A DNA stretch of 11,181 nucleotides from CAVWDI01 sp046259385 (GTDB taxonomy: Bacteria > Chloroflexota > Anaerolineae > Anaerolineales > UBA4823): the NCBI GenBank assembly GCA_046259385.1, contig JBJYWI010000028.1, positions 1 to 11,181 of the forward strand. Reading direction: 5' to 3'. The position numbers were made by a program, and so were the translations under genes. Within the stretch, counting starts at the first letter, position 1. Each line of letters starts with the position of its first letter. Below, piece after piece: positions 1 to 5,049 of the stretch. The notes beneath the pieces are model-generated. The model was not told the origin of the DNA. It searched no databases and saw only the letters and a list, made by a program, of their open reading frames with translations.

Positions 1-426
1 TATGCTTGTACCAAATTGTAAGAAAATCACAAATAAGCCTAAACCAAATAAACCATAGACAACAGAAGGTATACCTGCCAGATTTATGATCGCGATCCGG
101 ATTATCCTTGTCCAGCGATTATCTGGTGCATATTCTGCAAGATAAATAGCTGCACCTAGGCTTACTGGAATTGAAAATATAGCTGTACCAATAGTTAAGA
201 AAAGTGTGCCAATTATCGCAGGAAAGATCCCACCGGCCCGCATCCCATCCCTTGGGTAGCCAGTCAAGAATTCCCATGAAATCGCTGATAAACCCTCAAG
301 AAATATATGAACAACAATTGCTAAAATTGGAATCATTGTCGCTATAGCGATTAATGTGAGAAAAATATATCCAAGCCGTTGGATTCTGAGCCGTATGTTA
401 GGAGTTGACAAATATTCTCTAATCAT
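1..426 (-). CDS. pstA: Phosphate ABC transporter permease PstA (N-terminal part, cut by window edge)
   Basis: Second membrane permease of the high-affinity phosphate importer PstSCAB; it pairs with PstC to form the inner-membrane channel. The first 142 codons are visible and remain open to base 1. A first membrane segment (about residues 20-42) is followed by a typical PstA stretch, WEFLTGYPRDGMRAGGIFPA, then the first membrane segments of the permease domain (IIGTLFLTIGTAIFSIPVSLG) and the well-conserved NLAGIPSVVYGLFGLGLFV. The EAA loop that would contact PstB lies outside the window. The ATG at 426 is chosen because it starts the normal short cytoplasmic N-terminus; a weak GAAG lies about 8 bases upstream. 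The gene follows pstC by 17 bases and is almost surely cotranscribed with it. Family assignment rests on recognised sequence similarity. Confidence 0.93.
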   Translation of the reverse strand, partial: MIREYLSTPNIRLRIQRLGYIFLTLIAIATMIPILAIVVHIFLEGLSAISWEFLTGYPRDGMRAGGIFPAIIGTLFLTIGTAIFSIPVSLGAAIYLAEYAPDNRWTRIIRIAIINLAGIPSVVYGLFGLGLFVIFLQFGTSI

Positions 427-443
427 CAAATATCTTCATTATC

Positions 444-1340
444 TCAAGATAGCAATCGCTCGGATCGTTTTCGTTGTCTAAAAACTACAGCAGAAGCAGT
501 GAGATTAATAATAAGGGAAAATAGAAAAAGGATCATTCCAACGAAAAATAAGACATGGTAGTGGATACTACCAGTAGCAACCTCACCCATTTCAGCGGCA
601 ACTGTTGCAGTCATCGTTCTGACTGGGTAAAAGAAAGCACTGAATCCCCTAAACAACACTGGTGCATTGCCGGTAACCATCATCACTGTCATTGTCTCTC
701 CAATTGTTCTTCCTATCCCCAACATAAACGCAGTTAGAATTCCTGAGCGGGCAGCAGGAACAGTGACGTGCCAGATTGTTTGCCAATCTGTGGCACCAAG
801 AGCTATTGAGGCATTTCTATATGAAAGGGGTACTGCATCCAGTGAATCATCTGCAATTGAAACAATTGTTGGCAAGGACATGGCAGCCAGTAAGATCGAA
901 CCTGTAAATGCAGAAAGTCCGGTGGGCAAATTTAGTAATTCTCGTAAATATGGAGAAAGGATAATAATACCCAGAAAACCAAGAACTACAGATGGGATTC
1001 CTCCTAAAATCTCCACGGAGGGTTTGAGGATATCCCTCACCCACTCAGGAGCAATTTCGGATATAAAGACAGCAGTACACAAACCAATCGGTATGGCAAT
1101 TAAAGTCGCCCCCACAGTTACTACCAGAGATCCTATAATTAAAGGATAAATACCGTAATAACCTTCGATTGGATACCAGCGATCATTGAGGAGTGAATTT
1201 AAAGGTACCTCCAAAAGTGTAGGCAAACCTTCATTGACCAAAAAGAAAAAAATCAAAATAACAAAGATTATTGCTGAATAACCAGTTAACTTGATTATTC
1301 GGGTGATAATAAATTCAAAATAGTGGTTATTTTTTCTCAT
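444..1340 (-). CDS. pstC: Phosphate ABC transporter permease PstC
   Basis: Permease subunit of the PstSCAB phosphate importer in the cytoplasmic membrane; 298 residues, normal for PstC. A first membrane helix lies at about residues 20-37, a short periplasmic loop follows, and then come the five helices of the binding-protein-dependent permease domain (from about residue 65 to 285). Residues 107-127 (PSVEILGGIPSVVLGFLG) are a PstC hallmark. The EAA loop that docks on the ATPase is at about 177-206 (NASIALGATDWQTIWHVTVP), followed by GIGRTIGETM, another family motif. The C-terminus is basic (RQRKRSER), as expected for a cytoplasmic end. No clear ribosome-binding site precedes the ATG, and the 121 bases to pstS contain no convincing terminator, so cotranscription with pstS is likely. 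pstA follows 17 bases downstream. Confidence 0.95.
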   Translation of the reverse strand: MRKNNHYFEFIITRIIKLTGYSAIIFVILIFFFLVNEGLPTLLEVPLNSLLNDRWYPIEGYYGIYPLIIGSLVVTVGATLIAIPIGLCTAVFISEIAPEWVRDILKPSVEILGGIPSVVLGFLGIIILSPYLRELLNLPTGLSAFTGSILLAAMSLPTIVSIADDSLDAVPLSYRNASIALGATDWQTIWHVTVPAARSGILTAFMLGIGRTIGETMTVMMVTGNAPVLFRGFSAFFYPVRTMTATVAAEMGEVATGSIHYHVLFFVGMILFLFSLIINLTASAVVFRQRKRSERLLS

Positions 1341-1461
1341 TGATTATTTGGAATAAGCAATTGGGCATATCGATATTTTTTTCTCTGTTTATCTCTTAAT
1401 AGGGAATTCATTTGGTAATTCATATTTCTGCAGTTGATGAGTATCTTATTATTGAATTAAT

Positions 1462-2355
1462 TTATCTTTGGTTGGTCATTGGTACAAATCCAAGCTCAGA
1501 AACGATCTTTTGAGCTTCGGGAGTAAAAAGCCAATCGATATAATCCTTTATCGCGCCTGAGGGATCTCCATTTGTATACATATATAGATCACGCGCTATC
1601 GGATAAGTATTATTTAACACCGATTCCTCTGTTGGGTATATATAGCCACCATCCTCATTATTAGAAATGGCTATCACTTTCAGGTCAGGGGTTACATATC
1701 CCAAACCATCATATCCTATTGCATTCGGGTTTAAGCGGATTTCAGAACTTATACCTTCGGAGGAAGGAAGGAGAAGTGTTTCACGTGAGAATAGAGTCTT
1801 GTTATTTTTATCTCCAAGTCTCAGAACTTGTTCCAGAAAATATACGTGGGTGCCAGAATTCGTCTCCCGGGATAGGAGGACAATTGGGTGATCATACCCT
1901 TCAATTTCACTCCAATTTTTGATCTTCCCTGAGTAAATATCTGAAATTTGCTGTAGCGTTAATTTTTCTATGGGATTGGATTGATTAACAATGACTGCAA
2001 TTGCATCTTTGGCAATTATATGCTCAACAGGTACGATTCCATTATCAACTGCATTTTGAAATTCTTCTTCTTTTATTTTTCTTGAGGCATTAGCGATATC
2101 AACTGTTCCATTGATCAATGCAGCGATACCCGTTCCTGAACCACCTCCAGTAACGGATATACGGATCTCAGGATGGAGTGACTGGTATTCTTCAGCCCAG
2201 GCAAGAGCCAGATTAACGATAGTGTCTGAGCCTTTATTCTCAATATAAATATTTGAATTTCCGGGACTTATATCCTCAGTACTAGTGTTGGTATCTGAGC
2301 AGCCATATATTAACAGAGCGATAATCAGGATAAAACAAATTTTTAATTTATCCAT
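1462..2355 (-). CDS. pstS: Phosphate-binding lipoprotein PstS
   Basis: Substrate-binding protein that captures inorganic phosphate outside the membrane and delivers it to PstCA. I start it at the ATG at 2355 (297 residues), not at an in-frame ATG at 2403. From 2355 the protein opens with a lipoprotein signal, MDKLKICFILIIALLIYGCS, with the lipobox cysteine at residue 19. The upstream ATG would put 16 extra residues before the signal and lies upstream of the promoter described separately. Phosphate-binding motifs follow: GSDT (42-45), GGGSGTG (70-76) and RETNSGTH (163-170). The fold ends with a normal PstS tail (YIDWLFTPEAQKIVSELGFVP). pstC follows on the same strand and pstB diverges upstream. 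The start lies just 7 bases after a TATAAT box, implying a leaderless or nearly leaderless message. Confidence 0.93.
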   Translation of the reverse strand: MDKLKICFILIIALLIYGCSDTNTSTEDISPGNSNIYIENKGSDTIVNLALAWAEEYQSLHPEIRISVTGGGSGTGIAALINGTVDIANASRKIKEEEFQNAVDNGIVPVEHIIAKDAIAVIVNQSNPIEKLTLQQISDIYSGKIKNWSEIEGYDHPIVLLSRETNSGTHVYFLEQVLRLGDKNNKTLFSRETLLLPSSEGISSEIRLNPNAIGYDGLGYVTPDLKVIAISNNEDGGYIYPTEESVLNNTYPIARDLYMYTNGDPSGAIKDYIDWLFTPEAQKIVSELGFVPMTNQR

Positions 2356-2396
2356 CCGTGCGATTATATCTATAATTAAAATGTGAGACAAGTCTC
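2356..2396 (-). promoter_or_regulatory. pstS promoter with palindrome over the -35 box
   Basis: Read on the minus strand, TTGTCT (2391-2386), a 17-base spacer and a perfect TATAAT (2368-2363) form a strong sigma-70-type promoter. Only 7 bases separate TATAAT from the pstS ATG at 2355, so transcription should begin at or within a base or two of the start codon. A perfect palindrome, GAGACAAGTCTC (2385-2396), covers the -35 box, and another GTCTC copy lies 19 bases further on (2411-2415). A regulator site is a reasonable inference; the sequence matches neither the E. coli Pho box nor the Bacillus PhoP box. Confidence 0.7.
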
Positions 2397-2440
2397 TAAT
2401 CATATTGTATGTCTCAAGTAATTATTAATTGATTATCTAG

Positions 2441-2446
2441 TAGAAT
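2441..2446 (+). promoter_or_regulatory. Probable -10 box of pstB
   Basis: TAGAAT ends exactly 7 bases before the pstB ATG at 2454, the same geometry as TATAAT before pstS. No good -35 hexamer is found 16-18 bases upstream (GTAATT at 17), so the promoter may need an activator. There is no Shine-Dalgarno sequence between it and the ATG. Confidence 0.5.
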
Positions 2447-2453
2447 TCATTTT

Positions 2454-3221
2454 ATGATTGGCCTTAAAGAAAAATTTATAATTGAAAATTTGAGCTTTTA
2501 TTACGGAGAAATAAAAGCCCTCAACGGGATAAATATTAACATTTACAGAAATCGGGTTACGGCATTAATCGGTCCCTCTGGTTGTGGTAAATCTACATTC
2601 CTCAGATGTCTCAACCGTATGAACGATACAATACCGAATACAACGGTTACAGGGAAAATATTGTTAGATGGGAAGGATATTTATGATCCAGAAATAAACC
2701 TTCCCGACTTACGGCAAAAGGTTGGAATGGTTTTTCAAAAACCCAACCCATTCACGAAAACAATTTTTGATAATGTTACTTACGGTCCCCGAAGATTAGG
2801 TTTGGTGGGTAGTAGAAATGAACTTAGTGAGTTAGTCGAATATAGCCTTAAGAGTGTTGGTTTATGGGGAGAGGTTAAAGATAATCTAAGTGAAAATGCG
2901 CTCAGTCTATCTCTCGGACAACAACAAAGGTTGTGCATAGCAAGAGTCATCGCTGTGAAACCTGAAGTAATCTTAATGGATGAGCCAGCCTCAGCCTTGG
3001 ACCCGATGGCAACTGCAACACTTGAGGAATTGATTGACGATTTGAAGAAGCAATATACTGTAATCATTGTAACCCACAACATGGAGCAGGCGGCAAGAGT
3101 ATCTGATTTCACCGGTTTATTTTGGTTGGGGGAATTAATTGAATTTTCAAATACTGAAAAATTATTCACCAGGCCAGAAAAGGAAACAACAGAGAGTTAT
3201 ATAACTGGTCGTATGGGGTGA
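2454..3221 (+). CDS. pstB: Phosphate ABC transporter ATP-binding protein PstB
   Basis: Cytoplasmic ATPase that powers phosphate import through PstCA; 255 residues, normal for PstB. Walker A is GPSGCGKST (40-48), the Q-loop is GMVFQKPNPF (91-100) with the family-typical DNVTYGPR just after, Walker B is VILMDEPASALDP (172-184), and the H-loop histidine is in VTHNMEQAARVSD (206-218). The C-terminal FTRPEKETTESYITGRMG is a standard PstB ending. The ABC signature reads LSLGQ (152-156) instead of LSGGQ; codon 154 is CTC (2913-2915). All other catalytic motifs are intact. The gene is alone and divergent from pstSCA, whereas it normally ends the pst operon. No phoU follows it; a phoU relic lies on the opposite strand about 200 bases downstream. 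Confidence 0.95.
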   Translation: MIGLKEKFIIENLSFYYGEIKALNGININIYRNRVTALIGPSGCGKSTFLRCLNRMNDTIPNTTVTGKILLDGKDIYDPEINLPDLRQKVGMVFQKPNPFTKTIFDNVTYGPRRLGLVGSRNELSELVEYSLKSVGLWGEVKDNLSENALSLSLGQQQRLCIARVIAVKPEVILMDEPASALDPMATATLEELIDDLKKQYTVIIVTHNMEQAARVSDFTGLFWLGELIEFSNTEKLFTRPEKETTESYITGRMG

Positions 3222-3249
3222 TTACTTTTCAGTTGCTATTTAAAATTAC

Positions 3250-3286
3250 AATTCGAAAAATCAGATACTCCTCGAATTTTTTTATT
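3250..3286 (+). terminator. Possible intrinsic terminator after pstB
   Basis: AATTCGA (3250-3256) can pair with TCGAATT (3272-3278) around a 15-base loop, and a run of seven T starts within the right arm (3277-3283). The stem is short and AT-rich, so this is a weak candidate. It lies 28 bases after the pstB stop, where a terminator would be expected. Confidence 0.4.
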
Positions 3287-3427
3287 TATATCTGGGCGAA
3301 TTATTTTTTAGTTTCGAAAAATTTATACTATATTGATTTGACTTACGAAGATGGAGAACTTGGTCATTTATTTAGTATGTACAATATTTAAAAAATTAGT
3401 TTATGAGTATTCAATGTTATTGTTTAA

Positions 3428-3649
3428 TTAATCATTAGATTCGGATAATTCCATCAACTCCCAAGTTACAATAAATATAGGATTATCGCAGATATTCGTA
3501 ACCCGATCAGGTAATCGTTCAAGATTGTGGGTGACCCACATGAACATATTTGCCCGTTAGAACATCCCTGGATTTGTTAGCATCACTATCACAAGCTCAA
3601 GGTAAACCTGATTGACCATCAGATGTGGATAATCCTTGGTATCCTTGCT
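3428..3649 (-). pseudogene. phoU: PhoU relic (C-terminal third, in-frame stop)
   Basis: Read on the minus strand in one frame from 3649 to the natural stop at 3428, this encodes a recognisable PhoU end: NQVYLELVIVMLTNPGMF, a TAA stop (3559-3557), RANMFMWVTHNLERLPDR, then VTNICDNPIFIVTWELMELS. PhoU proteins carry the pattern VYRELL..M..(N/D)P....RA..LLWVAHNLERIADRVTNI at the same spacing, with no insertion needed. PhoU is the three-helix regulator that couples Pst to the PhoR/PhoB two-component system. The N-terminal two thirds are absent: the sequence runs directly into a response-regulator relic upstream. The stop codon and the missing part mean it is not functional. The exact joint is uncertain, probably near 3635-3650. 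Confidence 0.75.
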
Positions 3650-3719
3650 TTATCAGATTTTAAGCGAGTGTTTCTTGAAGCGTTTAATCACCTTCAACGA
3701 TCAGGATAGTATCCGACAT
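3636..3719 (-). pseudogene. Response regulator relic (PhoB/PhoP-like N-terminus, two in-frame stops)
   Basis: From an ATG at 3719 the minus strand reads MSDTILIVEGD, stop, TLQETLA, stop, NLIKQGYQ. This matches the start of an OmpR/PhoB-type receiver domain (consensus near ILIVEDDE..QE.LAYNL...GY.V), with the E and Y positions turned into TAA (3686-3684 and 3662-3660) and the acidic pair changed to GD. An AAAGG ribosome site remains about 10 bases before the ATG. After about codon 28 the sequence becomes PhoU in another frame, although the receiver frame continues to look plausible for a few residues more (TSDGQSGL), so the joint is blurred. The remaining receiver domain, the DNA-binding domain and any histidine kinase gene are gone. 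It is interpreted as the remnant of a phoB-(phoR)-phoU cluster after an internal deletion. Confidence 0.65.
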
Positions 3720-3769
3720 TTAAAATACCTTTTAATTATTTGTATTTTTAATCTATCACTTGCTTCAAT

Positions 3770-4018
3770 TTATGACATACCCAGCTTTTCCTCTATCTGG
3801 GAGTTAGTTGGTTCAACAAGAATTGATCCATCCTCGAATACAATTGTTGGAACACTTCTCATTCCTTTGTTTGTTTTCAGAACAAACAATTCTCCGTCTT
3901 TGTCTTTGTCAATATTCACGAATTTGTATGGTACATTATGTTTGTCCAGCAAATGGCGCGCACGCCTGCTCTGCCAACACCACTTTACACCGTAAAAAAT
4001 TATCTTCTCTTCAAGCAT
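3770..4018 (-). CDS. Glutaredoxin-like protein with a single active-site cysteine
   Basis: Small thioredoxin-fold protein of 82 residues, the usual size of bacterial glutaredoxins and mycoredoxins. The N-terminal strand KIIFYGVKWC leads to the active site CWQS (residues 14-17), followed by the helix RRARHLLDKHNVPYKFVNID. The cis-proline motif is SVPT (55-58), followed by IVFEDGSILVEPTNSQI, typical of glutaredoxins. The second active-site cysteine is serine and C14 is the only cysteine in the protein, so a monothiol mechanism is expected: transfer of glutathione-like, mycothiol-like or bacillithiol-like groups rather than dithiol disulfide reduction. Its partner thiol cannot be told from the sequence. 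The ATG overlaps that of the divergent DUF72 gene by two bases; a weak GAAGAG lies 4 bases upstream. Confidence 0.8.
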   Translation of the reverse strand: MLEEKIIFYGVKWCWQSRRARHLLDKHNVPYKFVNIDKDKDGELFVLKTNKGMRSVPTIVFEDGSILVEPTNSQIEEKLGMS

Positions 4019-4841
4019 GATCTCTTCATCAGGAGGTATTAATTGGTTTATCGGGACTATGGGATTCAGTTTTCAAGATTGGATTGGAAATTTCTATCCA
4101 AAGGGATTAAGACAGGATAGATTTTTAAGTTATTATAGCCGTTTTTTCAACAGCGTTGAGATCGATTCAACCTTCTACGGAACGCCGAATAGAAGCAAAG
4201 TACTACGCTGGAAAACAATAACACCAATGGATTTCAAAATCAGCGTTAAGATGCCGCGTTCAATAACTCATGATGCTGGATTAAGAAATGTGAAATACGA
4301 AACGAAAGAATTTGTTGAAAGGGTTAAAGAACTGGGAGAAAAACTAGGGGTTGTGTTAATACAGATGCCGCCATTCTTCGGTGTGGAACAGATTGGACCC
4401 ACCACTGAATTCTTAAAATCTCTCCCGGATGGAATAAGGTATGCGATTGAGATGCGTGATAAATCATGGTTCGAGATAGAAGGGAATAAAAAATCACCAA
4501 TATTTGTGAATATATTGAGAGAAAATGATATCTGCTGGGCAGCAACTGAATATCCCAATGTACCGAATGAAATTAACCCCACAACCGATTTCCTGTATAT
4601 TCGCTGGATAGGAAAACACGGGACATTTCAAAATTTTACAAAAGCTTCGATCAATAGGCAGGTAGTTTTGAAGAATTGGGTTGAGAGAATGAATGATAAG
4701 AAAACAGGAATTAATACCATTTATGGTTATTTTAATAATGACTACTCAGGTTTTTCACCTGAAACTGCAAACGAGTTTAAAAAAATCGTTGGTCTAGAAA
4801 TAACAGACTTCAAGTTTCCAGTCCAATCAGAAATGTTTTAG
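4017..4841 (+). CDS. DUF72 (YecE-like) family protein
   Basis: A 274-residue protein of the DUF72/YecE family, TIM-barrel-like proteins whose biochemical role is not established. Recognisable features are the N-terminal IGTMGFSFQDWIGNFYPKGL (residues 12-31), VEIDSTFYGTP (47-57), FKISVKMPRSITHD (73-86), GVVLIQMPP in the middle, a YAIEMRDKSWF segment, and the C-terminal YGYFNNDYSGFSPETA. The length is normal for the family. The ATG at 4017 overlaps the start codon of the divergent glutaredoxin-like gene. Family members often begin closer to the IGT motif, but no better start codon with a suitable ribosome site is available: GGAGGT at 4032-4037 lies directly before an ATT. No clear promoter was found. 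Confidence 0.88.
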   Translation: MISSSGGINWFIGTMGFSFQDWIGNFYPKGLRQDRFLSYYSRFFNSVEIDSTFYGTPNRSKVLRWKTITPMDFKISVKMPRSITHDAGLRNVKYETKEFVERVKELGEKLGVVLIQMPPFFGVEQIGPTTEFLKSLPDGIRYAIEMRDKSWFEIEGNKKSPIFVNILRENDICWAATEYPNVPNEINPTTDFLYIRWIGKHGTFQNFTKASINRQVVLKNWVERMNDKKTGINTIYGYFNNDYSGFSPETANEFKKIVGLEITDFKFPVQSEMF

Positions 4842-4866
4842 GTATTTCGTAACATTGAGATTGCTT

Positions 4867-4989
4867 ATGACATTTACCCGCTTCTCAAAATTCGCCTGGT
4901 TTGTGATGGTTTTTAATATAGGAGTGATCCTGTGGGGTGTAGCGGTTACCTTTCAAAGAAATAATTTGGCGTCAAAAAAAGCTCTCTAA
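4867..4989 (+). pseudogene. Short ORF resembling the N-terminus of heme A synthase CtaA (probable relic)
   Basis: A 40-codon frame from ATG 4867 to TAA 4987-4989, reading MTFTRFSKFAWFVMVFNIGV, then ILWGVAVTFQRNNLASKKAL. The first 25 residues resemble the first membrane helix of COX15/CtaA heme A synthases (pattern F.(K/R)(F/Y)AW.VL.YN..VILWGA.VRATGSG). The conserved segment after WG is lost and replaced by an unrelated basic tail. CtaA normally has eight membrane helices, so what remains cannot be a working enzyme. It could instead be an intact single-span small membrane protein that resembles CtaA by chance. No Shine-Dalgarno site is evident. It fills most of the 193-base gap between the DUF72 gene and ligA. 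Confidence 0.45.
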
Positions 4990-5021
4990 AAATATCGAAG
5001 AATTAATATTTTTGTTTGAGC

Positions 5022-5027
5022 TATAAT
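5022..5027 (+). promoter_or_regulatory. -10 box of ligA
   Basis: A perfect TATAAT. Transcription would start near 5034-5035, exactly where an in-frame TTG (5035) lies; the ATG at 5050 follows 15 bases later. The -35 region at 17 bases (AGAATT) is poor. No Shine-Dalgarno sequence lies between the box and either start. Confidence 0.6.
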
Positions 5028-5049
5028 ACCGAGATTGATTTTACTTGCT

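Noticed and set aside
667..1149. 160-codon plus-strand frame opposite pstC
   Set aside because: It is antisense to a clear permease gene and has no motif or start signals of its own.
2356..2403. Longer PstS start at the ATG at 2403
   Set aside because: It would put 16 residues before a clean lipoprotein signal, and the -35 and -10 boxes lie between it and the ATG at 2355.
3252..3322. Repeat TTCGAAAAAT at 3252-3261 and 3313-3322
   Set aside because: A 10-base AT-rich match in AT-rich intergenic sequence is expected by chance, with no regular spacing to a gene.
3350..3430. 26-codon frame starting MENLVIYLVC in the gap after pstB
   Set aside because: No ribosome site at a good distance, no recognisable motif and AT-rich random-looking sequence; it also runs into the end of the PhoU relic on the other strand.
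3636..3995. Plus-strand 119-codon open frame
   Set aside because: It lies opposite the glutaredoxin-like gene and the response regulator relic, has no protein-like motif, and its composition is that of an antisense shadow.
4032..4037. GGAGGT as the ribosome site of the DUF72 gene
   Set aside because: The next in-frame start-like codon (ATT) follows with no spacing, and the next ATG (4059) would remove the conserved IGT motif, so the match is chance within Gly-Gly codons.
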